From positions 496,001 to 560,000 of the forward strand of contig NZ_JAUIYO010000001.1 of NCBI RefSeq assembly GCF_044891285.1: a stretch of DNA of 64,000 nucleotides. The letters run 5' to 3'. The DNA comes from Pseudobacillus lumedeiriae. Its GTDB lineage: Bacteria; Bacillota; Bacilli; Bacillales; Domibacillaceae. The position numbers were made by a program, and so were the translations under genes. The notes beneath the pieces were generated by a model. The model was not told where the DNA came from and searched no databases. It saw only the letters and a program-made list of their open reading frames with translations. This document shows positions 1 to 6,840 of this stretch, piece after piece (within the stretch, counting starts at the first letter, position 1; each line of letters opens with the position of its first letter).

Positions 1-304
1 CCGAACGGCCTGGCAGGGTCACATCAATTGTTTCCTTTTCCAGCTGTTCCACGATCGCTTTTTGCTCTAGCCCCGTCTGCTTCGCTTCAATTGCCGATGC
101 AACAGCAGCACGTACTTCATTCGCAAGCGCCCCCATTTTCGGGCGTTCTTCCGCTGACAATTTCCCCATGCCTTTTAATACTTCTGTGATCGGTCCCTTT
201 TTTCCTAAATAAGCGACACGAATGTCATTTAGCTGCTTCAAGTCTTCAGCTGCTTCGACTTTAGCGAGCGCCTCTGTTTGTAACTCTTTTAATTGCTGCT
301 CCAT
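1..304 (-). CDS. pheS: Phenylalanyl-tRNA synthetase alpha subunit, 5' part
   Basis: Only the first ~101 codons lie in the window; the gene runs off the left edge. The product charges tRNA-Phe together with PheT in the cytoplasm. The visible part is the N-terminal coiled-coil arm that binds tRNA, with the family-typical stretch AYLGKKGPITEVLKGMGKL and an Ala/Glu-rich helix. The ATG at 304 follows a GGAGGAG ribosome binding site about 7 bases upstream. A T-box leader and its own promoter lie directly upstream, as is usual for pheST in Bacillus. Confidence 0.95.
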   Translation of the reverse strand, partial: MEQQLKELQTEALAKVEAAEDLKQLNDIRVAYLGKKGPITEVLKGMGKLSAEERPKMGALANEVRAAVASAIEAKQTGLEQKAIVEQLEKETIDVTLPGRS

Positions 305-410
305 GTCTGACTCCTCCTTCATTTTTACAGAACAAATGCGCAGGCGCCTCCATTAGCACCAGCACGCAAAGGTTCTGCCATGCGATGATTTTTCAGTTTT
401 TTTAACCAAT

Positions 411-668
411 AAAAAAAGCCCCGTCTCCCGGAAAGGGACGAGGCTTTGGTCGCGGTACCACCCTTTTTAACATGCCAAACATGTTCACTTCATTGACGTA
501 ACGGTTCTTCACCGGGGCATCTTTACGCAAATAGCGGTCCCGATGCCGGCTCAAGAGGTGAACTTCACTCATCATTTCGTAAAAGTGCTTCCAGTCTTTG
601 ACACTTTCTCCCTGAAAGAAATCAAATGAGCTACTCTTCTCTGTCATTGCCTTTTCCTTTATGCAATT
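411..668 (-). promoter_or_regulatory. T-box riboswitch leader of pheS
   Basis: The minus strand carries the invariant T-box sequence GGTGGTACCGCG (complement of 451-462), followed at once by a GC-rich terminator stem (about 415-445) and a run of seven T. Upstream is a long structured stem I region with a candidate TTC (Phe) specifier. Uncharged tRNA-Phe is expected to stabilise the antiterminator and allow pheST transcription. The specifier assignment is inferred from the downstream gene and not from a folded structure. Confidence 0.93.
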
Positions 669-674
669 ACCGTT

Positions 675-703
675 ATTATAGTCAACCCTACTTAAAAATT
701 CAA
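675..703 (-). promoter_or_regulatory. Sigma-A promoter of pheS
   Basis: TTGAAT (-35, 698-703) and TATAAT (-10, 675-680) are separated by exactly 17 bases. The -35 box overlaps the stop codon of the upstream methyltransferase gene. Transcription should start near 668, at the beginning of the T-box leader. Confidence 0.85.
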
Positions 704-1467
704 ACGTTTTTCAAGGATTGTTTGAAATGATACAGTAAAACCCCAGCGGCAACTGCCACATTCAACGATTCACTGCGTCCATAAATAGGAATAAATACAT
801 TGCTGTCCGTCACTGACAATAAATCTTCATCCACACCGCTTCCCTCATTGCCGACAAGAAGGGCAAACGCATCCATCACTTCTGCCTCTCGGTAGTCAGA
901 CGCCTCCTGCAGGGATGTGCCAAAGACTGGTATTCCCTGCTCTTTCAATTGATGAATGACTTCAAGCAGCGGTCTTTGGACGATCGGCAAATGAAAATGG
1001 CTTCCCTGGGCCGACCGAAGCACTTTCGAATTGTATAGATCTGCACAGCCGCTTCCAAGAATGACCCCGTCAAGTCCAGCTGCATCTGCCGTCCGGATCA
1101 TCGTGCCGATATTGCCTGGATCCTGCACCGCGTCAATAAGCAAATATGTACGGCCTTCCAAGACCTCTGAAAACTCTTGCTTGCGGCAGATGGCAAACAC
1201 TCCCTGGCCTGCTTCTGTATCAGACAATGCTCTCGCTATTTCAGGTGTCACCATCGTCATTTCTATGTCGTCCACATTCCAATGCGGCGGCAGTTCTGCT
1301 TCCTCGGAAATGATTAATTCAACGATTTCGTCTTTATAATGTAACGCTGTTTCCACTAAATGAAAACCTTCTAACATATACTGGCCGGTTTTTTCCCGCT
1401 CTTTTTTCGTCAGCAGTTTTTTCCATTGCTTCACTTGCGGGTTTTTTACTGATTGAATAAATTTCAC
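700..1467 (-). CDS. ysgA: TrmH/SpoU family RNA 2'-O-ribose methyltransferase (YsgA-like)
   Basis: A SPOUT-fold enzyme that methylates a ribose 2'-OH in RNA (probably 23S rRNA) using S-adenosylmethionine. The three family motifs are visible: NPGNIGTMIRTADAAGL, LLVGNEGSGVD and IPIYGRSESLNVAVAAG, after an N-terminal substrate-binding domain with the KNPQVKQWKKLL start typical of this group. The open frame extends upstream to 1560, but GTG at 1467 has an AGAGGAG site 8 bases before it and gives the normal ~255 residues. It lies between pheS and sspI as in B. subtilis, where the neighbour is ysgA. The exact target nucleotide cannot be read from sequence. Confidence 0.88.
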   Translation of the reverse strand: MKFIQSVKNPQVKQWKKLLTKKEREKTGQYMLEGFHLVETALHYKDEIVELIISEEAELPPHWNVDDIEMTMVTPEIARALSDTEAGQGVFAICRKQEFSEVLEGRTYLLIDAVQDPGNIGTMIRTADAAGLDGVILGSGCADLYNSKVLRSAQGSHFHLPIVQRPLLEVIHQLKEQGIPVFGTSLQEASDYREAEVMDAFALLVGNEGSGVDEDLLSVTDSNVFIPIYGRSESLNVAVAAGVLLYHFKQSLKNV

Positions 1468-1497
1468 GTCTTCCGCTCCTCTTTCCGTTTTCGCTGC

Positions 1498-1527
1498 TTC
1501 ATTATAGCTTATTTTTTCCGCATAATA
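1498..1527 (+). promoter_or_regulatory. Candidate sigma-G promoter of sspI
   Basis: TTCATT (1498-1503), 17 bases, CATAATA (1521-1527). The -10 differs by one base from the forespore sigma-G consensus CATACTA, and the -35 matches four of six. The position, 54 bases before the sspI start, fits a forespore gene. Read by eye only. Confidence 0.42.
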
Positions 1528-1580
1528 AACGAAAGACCCGGTGAAAATAAAATGGATCACTGCGAAAAGGAGCGAGCCAT

Positions 1581-1787
1581 ATGAATTTCAACTTGCGTAA
1601 TGCCGTTTTAAATAACGTGTCAGGAAGTTCTCAAGAACAGCTGGAACAAACCATCGTCGATGCAATCCAGCGCAATGAAGAAAAAATGCTGCCTGGCCTT
1701 GGTGTCTTGTTTGAAGTGTTTTGGAATAACGCGGATGAGCAAGAAAAACAACACATGCTGCAAACGCTAGAAGAAGGATTGAGATAA
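1581..1787 (+). CDS. sspI: Small acid-soluble spore protein SspI
   Basis: A 68-residue protein with the family-typical N-terminus MNFNLRNAVLNNVSG and the core MLPGLGVLFEVFW. SspI is a minor SASP made in the forespore; it lacks the DNA-binding motif of alpha/beta SASPs. The ATG is preceded by AAGGAGCGAG. It is transcribed divergently from the ysgA-like gene, the same arrangement as in B. subtilis. Confidence 0.95.
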   Translation: MNFNLRNAVLNNVSGSSQEQLEQTIVDAIQRNEEKMLPGLGVLFEVFWNNADEQEKQHMLQTLEEGLR

Positions 1788-1802
1788 AAAACAGGCTACA
1801 CT

Positions 1803-1858
1803 TAGCAGGAGTTTTCTCAAAATCAAGGCATTCAACTCTTATGAGACAACTCCTGCTA
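1803..1858. repeat. Inverted repeat downstream of sspI
   Basis: An 11-base arm TAGCAGGAGTT at 1803-1813 is repeated in inverse at 1848-1858, with further complementarity inside (TTCTCA / TGAGA). There is no T run on either side, so termination of sspI is possible but not shown. Confidence 0.6.
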
Positions 1859-1925
1859 TACTCTAGACTGCTCATTCCATTTAAAATAAAAAGCCATCCG
1901 AATACTCGGACAGCTCTGTTCCTTT

Positions 1926-2231
1926 CTATTCATTCCATCCATCCATACGATGCCCTGAAGAATACGGATATGGCTGGTAATGCGGGTGGTGGTGGTGGTG
2001 ATGGTGATATGGATGATGATAAGGATAATGCGGATAATGACTTATTGGCCGCGGTCTCGGATATGGATAGTGAGGGTATGGATGATGATATGGATAGTGA
2101 TAGGACTGATGATACTGCGGATAATGGTGCATTTGGTATGGCTGTTGTCTTTCATCCATCATTTCCATGTTGCCTAATCCATCCCGCTCCATAAGCTGTT
2201 CATCTTCAAAGTTAAAGTCTTGGTAATACAA
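1926..2231 (-). CDS. His/Tyr/Pro-rich low-complexity protein, probable spore coat component
   Basis: Function not known. The ~101-residue product has an acidic N-terminal third (DFNFEDEQLMERDG) followed by a tail made almost wholly of His, Tyr and Pro, including a seven-His run. Such tails are common in Bacillus coat and exosporium proteins and can bind metal or be tyrosine cross-linked; that role is inference. The open frame begins at 2261, but an AAAGGGGG site lies 8 bases before a TTG at 2231, which is the better start. A similar low-complexity gene follows upstream on the same strand. Confidence 0.62.
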   Translation of the reverse strand: MYYQDFNFEDEQLMERDGLGNMEMMDERQQPYQMHHYPQYHQSYHYPYHHPYPHYPYPRPRPISHYPHYPYHHPYHHHHHHHPHYQPYPYSSGHRMDGWNE

Positions 2232-2324
2232 AAGAATATCCCCCTTTATTTTTGCTTGCACTTTACCTTATTCAATTCTCTCCCACTTTGTGTCTCTCTT
2301 TATCATTTCGCCCTGCTTAGGATC

Positions 2325-2603
2325 TTAATAATATCCATATGGAGGGTAGCCGTATGGAGGGTAGCCGTATGGAGGATAACCGTAATATGAATATGGGTAA
2401 CCATATGGATAATACAACGAACTTGCTAATAATCCACCCGCTAATCCTCCCAAGAAAGGCACACCAAACCCACCAAAGAAAGGTCTTCCATAAAATGGTC
2501 TATGGTATCTGCCAATCGGCCTGCGGACAAGGTGTTCATCCGCATGACTTCCTTGAGCTGCCCTCATAAATTCTTCAGGTAACATTTGCATCTCTGGATT
2601 CAT
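2325..2603 (-). CDS. Gly/Tyr/Pro-rich protein with YPPYG repeats, probable spore coat component
   Basis: 92 residues. The N-terminal half is an ordinary mixed sequence (PEMQMLPEEFMRAAQG), then a short Gly-rich hydrophobic stretch and a C-terminus of Tyr/Pro/Gly with three near-perfect YPPYG repeats, coded by a 15-base tandem repeat at about 2339-2383. AAGGGGAG precedes the ATG. No enzyme motif is visible; composition and the sporulation-gene surroundings suggest a coat protein. Confidence 0.62.
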   Translation of the reverse strand: MNPEMQMLPEEFMRAAQGSHADEHLVRRPIGRYHRPFYGRPFFGGFGVPFLGGLAGGLLASSLYYPYGYPYSYYGYPPYGYPPYGYPPYGYY

Positions 2604-2639
2604 TACAGTTACTCCCCTTTTCTTTTTTCAATAATCCAC

Positions 2640-2876
2640 TTTTCTGGCATAAACATTCCCATTTAGTAATAACGAACGTCAACAATCACTGTATATTTAT
2701 CTATTGCTTTATAAAAGAATGTCTATTCCCTCATATCATATGCCTGTCAGTCAAAAAAGAGCTTATCTTTATTAAATTAGGCCATTGACCTATCCATTCC
2801 CGAAACAAATGTCGCAGCATGGGATGACACTTTCTTTTTGGTTCAACCTTTTTACGTTTAAAAGGAACTTTTTAGC
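2640..2876. other. Intergenic stretch without a recognisable gene
   Basis: AT-rich spacer between the YPPYG gene and the sigma-K promoter. On the minus strand CATATGATA (2734-2742) matches the sigma-K -10 consensus and points at the 2325-2603 gene, but no AC lies 16 bases upstream of it. Nothing else was seen. Confidence 0.4.
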
Positions 2877-2903
2877 ACATTAGGCTTTGACATGCATATG
2901 ATA
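2877..2903 (+). promoter_or_regulatory. Sigma-K promoter upstream of the DUF1360 gene
   Basis: AC at 2877-2878, a 16-base spacer, and CATATGATA at 2895-2903 fit the mother-cell sigma-K consensus AC-N16-CATANNNTA exactly. The inferred start is near 2910, leaving a leader of about 150 bases before the gene at 3061. Confidence 0.6.
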
Positions 2904-3060
2904 TTGTAGCTTTTTCTGTCATGTCTTATTAAAAAAAGCTATGTTGAAGATTATGATTAGATTGAAAACGGAAAAAGTCAGCGGGGGAATTAAAAGCTGA
3001 AGCCGTACAGTTAAAAAATGAGATGAAATAGACGCTTTCTTTAAATACTTAAGGAAAAGG

Positions 3061-3408
3061 ATGTGGACCATGACTACCATCGACTGGTTTGATTTCATCA
3101 TTCTTTCATTAGCTTCTTTTCGCCTCACTCATTTCATTGTTTTTGATGAAATTACTTCTTTTATTCGCAGGCCTTTCATGAACGAGATTTTTAAAGAAGA
3201 CTCATCGGGGAATATTGAAACCTACATTGAAATCAAAGGCACAGGATTGCGCTCTTGGATCGGCAAACTCCTAAGCTGTTATTGGTGCACTGGATTTTGG
3301 TGCTCCTTAGGTGTCGTACTGTCCTATATTTATCTTCCCTTCACCTTTCCAGTCATATTGGTGTTCGCAGTTGCGGGAGTAGCCGCACTCATTGAATCTA
3401 AAATATGA
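3061..3408 (+). CDS. yjcA: DUF1360 membrane protein (YjcA-like sporulation protein)
   Basis: 115 residues of the small DUF1360 family, whose B. subtilis member YjcA is a sporulation protein of unknown mechanism. Visible features are an N-terminal hydrophobic helix (FIILSLASFRLTHFIVFDE), the conserved core LLSCYWCTGFWCSL with its three cysteines and tryptophans, and two C-terminal membrane segments. AAGGA precedes ATG 3061; ATG 3070 is a possible alternative. An exact sigma-K promoter upstream supports mother-cell expression. Confidence 0.8.
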   Translation: MWTMTTIDWFDFIILSLASFRLTHFIVFDEITSFIRRPFMNEIFKEDSSGNIETYIEIKGTGLRSWIGKLLSCYWCTGFWCSLGVVLSYIYLPFTFPVILVFAVAGVAALIESKI

Positions 3409-3419
3409 ATAATTATAAT

Positions 3420-3518
3420 CGAAGCTGACTCATCAAGTGTGTCAGATCTCACCTCAACAATGAATAGTATGATTATCCAGTATTGAAGACGAGTTCAGAC
3501 ACTTATAAGTCAGCTTCG
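3420..3518. repeat. Short inverted-repeat element, copy A
   Basis: About 99 bases with ends GAAGCTGACT / AGTCAGCTTC and inner arms GTGTCAGA / TCAGACAC. The left end is almost identical to the element at 57359-57479, and the middle (GTATTGAAGA) is shared with 27544-27663. It sits just after the DUF1360 gene and could act as a terminator in the RNA. Confidence 0.65.
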
Positions 3519-3577
3519 GTCTGTTGTTCCTATTATCCAGCAGCGTGCTGTTACGTGCCTGATCGTATCACTTACTT

Positions 3578-3724
3578 TCAGGCTTCTTGCCTATTTTCTT
3601 CATCATAGGCAATCAGTACAATGTTCTCGCCTAATTCTTGCCTTAATTCTTTTTCAAGTGACTGCACTTTCTGCAGATGATTCTTATTTAAGTCAGCAAC
3701 AGGGAATTGTTTGTATATACTCAT
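3578..3724 (-). CDS. Small 48-residue protein of unknown function
   Basis: A short frame with a good ribosome binding site (GAAAGGAG, 9 bases before the ATG at 3724). The product begins MSIYKQFPVADLNKNHLQKV and contains a helical heptad-like stretch, QSLEKELRQELGE, followed by a beta-like NIVLIAYDEE. It looks like a real conserved small protein and not noise because of the site and the balanced composition, but I do not recognise the family. Confidence 0.6.
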   Translation of the reverse strand: MSIYKQFPVADLNKNHLQKVQSLEKELRQELGENIVLIAYDEENRQEA

Positions 3725-4052
3725 AGCCTATCGCTCCTTTCTTTTATCCTCCCCTTATTTTGCCCCCCTGAATTTACGTTATACACATGTACTTTCATCA
3801 TTTCGCATCGCTTGATTCTGATAAAATTCATTCCCATTGATACCCTCTAAAACTCCGTCAGATCGTTTAGCACAGCAAGTTTCGGCCCACTACATATATA
3901 CAGAAATTTTTTTGGACATGCTGCACTTGTTCGTTTTTTTATCAAGAAAAAAGGGAATGGAACATCAGTTACAATTTTTATACAAAAAACCGGTAATAAA
4001 GTGAAAAGATTTGGGCATACTGGTTTTTATTCGTAACTAGGGGGTGTCATGA
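3725..4052. other. Intergenic stretch before the encapsulin operon
   Basis: 328 bases without a gene. It must contain the promoter of the cargo gene, but no convincing -35/-10 pair or Fur box was found; weak candidates are TATACA near 3980 and TAATAA near 3993. Confidence 0.4.
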
Positions 4053-4610
4053 GTGAATGAAGAATTATCCTCATTTTATCAAGTTTTCACAACGACGAAG
4101 GATGCGATTGAACAGTTTATGGGTATGCTTGATCCCGTCATTGAACATGCTGCGGATGATCATGAACGTTTGTACTACCATCATATCTACGAAGAAGAAG
4201 AACAACGGCTTTCCCGGCTTGATGTACTCATTCCGCTGATTCATAAATTTCAAACAGAAAAACAAGAAACAGACTTTTCACCCCATAACAACGAATTTAA
4301 CCGGCTTTTACAAGAACTTAATCTAGAAAAATTCGGACTGCATAATTTCGTTGAACATTTGGATTTGGCGCTTTTTTCATTTACAGATGAAGAACGCAGC
4401 ACCTTATTAAATAAGCTCAGGGCGGAGGCTTATGAGGGGTATCAGTATGTAAAAGCAAAGCTGGCAGAAATTAACGAACGGTTTGACCACGATTATGTTG
4501 ATCCCCATGCCCATCATGATGAACATCATGATCATTTAGCCTCTCCAGGTACTCCCCCGGCAGTGCAGCCTCCAAAACGCAAAGGCTTTACTGTGGGAAG
4601 GTTAATTTAA
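4053..4610 (+). CDS. IMEF encapsulin cargo protein (ferritin-like iron-mineralising protein)
   Basis: 185 residues. An all-helical, Glu/His-rich body (HHIYEEEEQRLSRLD, LHNFVEHLDLALFSF) fits the ferritin-like iron-mineralising encapsulin-associated Firmicute (IMEF) proteins, which oxidise and deposit iron inside an encapsulin shell. A His-rich linker (HAHHDEHHDHL) and a Pro-rich segment lead to the C-terminal docking peptide KGFTVGRLI (residues ~177-185), the expected shell-binding signal. The GTG start has AGGGGG 8 bases upstream; an overlapping ATG at 4057 is in another frame. The shell gene follows 184 bases later. Confidence 0.9.
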   Translation: MNEELSSFYQVFTTTKDAIEQFMGMLDPVIEHAADDHERLYYHHIYEEEEQRLSRLDVLIPLIHKFQTEKQETDFSPHNNEFNRLLQELNLEKFGLHNFVEHLDLALFSFTDEERSTLLNKLRAEAYEGYQYVKAKLAEINERFDHDYVDPHAHHDEHHDHLASPGTPPAVQPPKRKGFTVGRLI

Positions 4611-4767
4611 AGGCTATGTTAATCGCTATTGTTGATTGGAGCGGAAGGTGCGAGACTCCTGCGGGAAAAGCGTGTCCAAGTGAGACCCGCAGGCGACGAG
4701 GAGGCTCCCGGACCGCCCGCGGAAAGCGAGCGCCTGCAGCGGAAATCAACAGAGACATTTAACAAAC
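4611..4767. repeat. GC-rich dyad repeat element, full-length copy
   Basis: A 157-base element inserted exactly between the cargo and shell genes. It has outer arms TATGTTAATNNCTATTGTTGATT and GAAATCAACA...TTTAACAAA, and a very GC-rich centre rich in GCGGAA and CCCGCAGG, unlike its AT-rich neighbours. Similar elements are scattered through Bacillus genomes. Decayed copies lie at 18713-18796, 27184-27254, 34002-34029 and 63016-63085. As RNA it would form a long hairpin inside the operon transcript. Confidence 0.8.
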
Positions 4768-4794
4768 CCAATGTAAAAAAGGAGGTATGAATAA

Positions 4795-5643
4795 ATGAAT
4801 AAATCGCAATTGTATCCAGATTCACCTTTAACAGAACAAGATTTCACACAGCTGGATCAAACGGTTATTGAGGCAGCGCGGAGACAGCTCGTCGGCAGGC
4901 GCTTTATTGAATTATACGGGCCGCTTGGCAGAGGTGTACAAAGCGTCTTTAACGATATTTTCATTGAAAACCATGAGGCAAAAATGGACTTTCAAGGATC
5001 ATTCGATACCGATATTGAATCCAGCAAGCGGGTCAACTATACGATCCCCATGCTATATAAAGACTTCGTATTATATTGGCGGGATTTAGAACAAGCGAAA
5101 GTATTAGATATCCCCATCGACTTTTCTGTAGCGGCTAATGCTGCGCGCGATGTCGCTATTTTAGAAGATCAAATGATTTTTCATGGATCAAAAGAATTTG
5201 ATATTCCAGGTTTAATGAATGTAAAAGGCAGGCTGACACACTTAATCGGCAATTGGCACGAATCAGGGAGCGCCTTCCAGGATATCGTCGATGCAAGAAA
5301 CAAGCTGTTAGAAATGAATCACAACGGTCCATATGCACTCGTGTTATCGCCTGAACTGTACTCTCTTTTGCATCGTGTGCATAAAGACACGAACGTACTT
5401 GAAATTGAACATGTCCGTGAACTGATTACCGATGGGGTCTTTCAATCTCCTGCCTTAAAAGGAAAAGCAGGTGTCATTGTCAATACAGGACGCAACAATC
5501 TAGATTTAGCTATTTCTGAAGATTTTGAAACAGCTCATTTAGGAGAAGAAGGGATGAATCACCCTTTCCGTGTGTATGAAACAGCTGTATTGCGTATTAA
5601 ACGTCCGTCAGCCATTTGTACACTCGTTGACCCGAAGGATTAA
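4795..5643 (+). CDS. Encapsulin shell protein (family 1, iron-storage type)
   Basis: A 282-residue HK97-fold protein that assembles into a hollow nanocompartment. From memory it is very close to the Quasibacillus thermotolerans shell, which forms an unusually large T=4 particle; the N-terminus MNKSQLYPDSPLT and the motifs RRFIELYGPLGRGVQSVF and DFVLYWRDLEQAK are shared. The E-loop, P-domain and A-domain regions are all present and length is normal. ATG 4795 follows AAGGAGG. It lies between the cargo gene and a ferredoxin gene three bases downstream, so shell, cargo and redox partner form one operon. Confidence 0.95.
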   Translation: MNKSQLYPDSPLTEQDFTQLDQTVIEAARRQLVGRRFIELYGPLGRGVQSVFNDIFIENHEAKMDFQGSFDTDIESSKRVNYTIPMLYKDFVLYWRDLEQAKVLDIPIDFSVAANAARDVAILEDQMIFHGSKEFDIPGLMNVKGRLTHLIGNWHESGSAFQDIVDARNKLLEMNHNGPYALVLSPELYSLLHRVHKDTNVLEIEHVRELITDGVFQSPALKGKAGVIVNTGRNNLDLAISEDFETAHLGEEGMNHPFRVYETAVLRIKRPSAICTLVDPKD

Positions 5644-5646
5644 TGG

Positions 5647-5997
5647 ATGGATAAGAGGAGAGTTACCGTCGGCTCTTTGATTCCAAAGCAGCCGGCTGTC
5701 GAGCCTGTTACACCTTCCCGACACCCTCGTAAGACACAGCAGGACACGTTCATTCGCCTGCAGCAAAACAAGCACGTATTTGATATTAAGCGTATGAAGG
5801 GCAACTTATTAAATACGTCATTAAAACAAGGCAAGCCTCTCGAGTTCAAATGCCGAAAAGGCACGTGCGGTGTTTGTACGGTAAAAATCATCGAGGGGGC
5901 TTCACATCTATTACCGCCAAATGAAAAAGAGCAAAAAAAACTGCAGCACGCTTTAACAGAAGGTTATCGCTTAGCCTGTCAGGCAGAATTACAATAA
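5647..5997 (+). CDS. Encapsulated 2Fe-2S ferredoxin
   Basis: A 116-residue plant-type [2Fe-2S] ferredoxin with ligands C69, C74, C77 and C111 (pattern CRKGTCGVC...C). The N-terminus MDKRRVTVGSLIPKQP carries the same TVG(R/S)LI peptide as the C-terminus of the cargo protein, then a Pro/Arg/Thr linker, so it should be packaged inside the shell. The likely job is to reduce stored Fe(III) for release; in IMEF systems such a ferredoxin has been proposed to do this. Start is three bases after the shell stop, with GAAGGA inside the shell gene, indicating translational coupling. Confidence 0.9.
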   Translation: MDKRRVTVGSLIPKQPAVEPVTPSRHPRKTQQDTFIRLQQNKHVFDIKRMKGNLLNTSLKQGKPLEFKCRKGTCGVCTVKIIEGASHLLPPNEKEQKKLQHALTEGYRLACQAELQ

Positions 5998-5999
5998 GA

Positions 6000-6034
6000 G
6001 AACCGTCCCAAGAATTCAGGACGGTTCCTTTTTT
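6000..6034 (+). terminator. Rho-independent terminator of the encapsulin operon
   Basis: GAACCGTCC (6000-6008) pairs with GGACGGTTC (6019-6027) and is followed by CTTTTTT. It lies three bases after the ferredoxin stop codon. Confidence 0.92.
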
Positions 6035-6512
6035 ATGCGTGCAGTCGGTCATTTAAATGGATAAGTTTCCTTTCCAATGAGAACGGCAGACTTACATCAC
6101 TTTTTTCTAATTCTTTGACACTAATATCGCGAACGAGCTGCAGCGCTTCCTCCTTAAATGTATGAGTGACAAAGCCTTCATTGACTTCGCACAGCTTTCG
6201 CAAATGCTGGATCGTATCCTGCAGCAGCATTCGTTTGACGCAAGCATTGTCCAGCTGGCAGATCAACTTGTGCTGCAGTCCTTTAATGACCGCGATTTGA
6301 TCAACATGTGTCATAATATTCGTTCCGTTTTCATCAATAAAACAGAGGGAAACATATTGTCCTTTTGAAAGATCAATATTCGTAAATACTGGATGAACAT
6401 ACACTTCACCTGATAACAATTGAATCGTATCCGCTTCCGCTGCTCCGCCAATCTTACGTTTATTTGAAATCACGGTATGAATGTCTTTTAATCCATGCAG
6501 CATGTTAAACAT
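6033..6512 (-). CDS. Unknown protein under Fur-box promoter, next to the iron nanocompartment
   Basis: 159 residues, family not recognised. No signal peptide or membrane segment; the N-terminal two-thirds look beta-rich (TIQLLSGEVYVHPVF, QYVSLCFIDENG), the rest helical with CEVNEGF and LEKSDVSLPFSLERKL. Four cysteines and several histidines are present but no known metal motif. ATG 6512 follows GGAGGGA. The promoter carries a near-consensus Fur box, so it should be made when iron is low, and it faces the encapsulin operon across a shared terminator. A role in iron mobilisation or sensing is inferred from context only. Confidence 0.8.
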   Translation of the reverse strand: MFNMLHGLKDIHTVISNKRKIGGAAEADTIQLLSGEVYVHPVFTNIDLSKGQYVSLCFIDENGTNIMTHVDQIAVIKGLQHKLICQLDNACVKRMLLQDTIQHLRKLCEVNEGFVTHTFKEEALQLVRDISVKELEKSDVSLPFSLERKLIHLNDRLHA

Positions 6513-6551
6513 GGGATTCCCTCCGCTCCAGTTTCTAGATATGTTACTTTT

Positions 6552-6580
6552 ATTTTAAAGAAAATGAGAATCATTGTCAA
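6552..6580 (-). promoter_or_regulatory. Sigma-A promoter with overlapping Fur box
   Basis: TTGACA (6575-6580), 17 bases, TAAAAT (6552-6557). The spacer and -35 hold TGAGAATCATTGTCA (6565-6579), a 7-1-7 inverted repeat that differs from the Fur consensus TGATAATCATTATCA at two positions. Fur binding here would block RNA polymerase when iron is plentiful. Confidence 0.85.
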
Positions 6581-6751
6581 TTTGTTTTTTCTTCAAATAA
6601 TTCGGAGATGGTCACAGAATCTACGCTTTTGAAACTCCTTTATCCATCCTTAAATGACTTTTATGCATTTCTACAAAATCCAACTGTCCCCAAACATACA
6701 GAAACGCTCCTTGCTGCAAGCATTCACTTTTAAGATGTGGCTATATTTTTA

Positions 6752-6811
6752 AAGGGAAATACACTGCCGGCTCATTGTTACACTACTGAGCAGTCACGTT
6801 GTATTTCCCTT
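6752..6811. repeat. Large nested inverted repeat
   Basis: Outer arms AAGGGAAATACA (6752-6763) and TGTATTTCCCTT (6800-6811) are perfect complements, with an inner pair CTGC..CTCA / TGAGCAG. It lies 29 bases after the stop of the ATP-grasp gene at 6841 and may terminate it, though the following T run (TTTAAAAA) is weak. Confidence 0.65.
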
Positions 6812-6840
6812 GGGAAAAGATGCTTGTTTAATCATTATAC

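Noticed and set aside
402..647. 81-codon minus-strand open frame before pheS
   Set aside because: It coincides with the T-box leader, whose conserved GGTGGTACCGCG and terminator explain the sequence.
1588..1875. 95-codon minus-strand frame over sspI
   Set aside because: Antisense to a clearly recognised SASP gene.
1841..2194. Plus-strand frames rich in Asp/Met opposite the His/Tyr-rich gene
   Set aside because: Low-complexity mirror of the real minus-strand gene, which has an RBS; no RBS on the plus strand.
3900..4052. Possible Fur box before the encapsulin cargo gene
   Set aside because: No sequence close to the GATAATGATAATCATTATC pattern was found there.
4611..4767. GC-rich repeat as a CRISPR or IS end
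   Set aside because: Single unit, no spacers, no transposase; fits the dispersed Bacillus dyad repeat.
5640..5891. Minus-strand frame opposite the ferredoxin
   Set aside because: Shadow of the ferredoxin gene, no RBS or family likeness.
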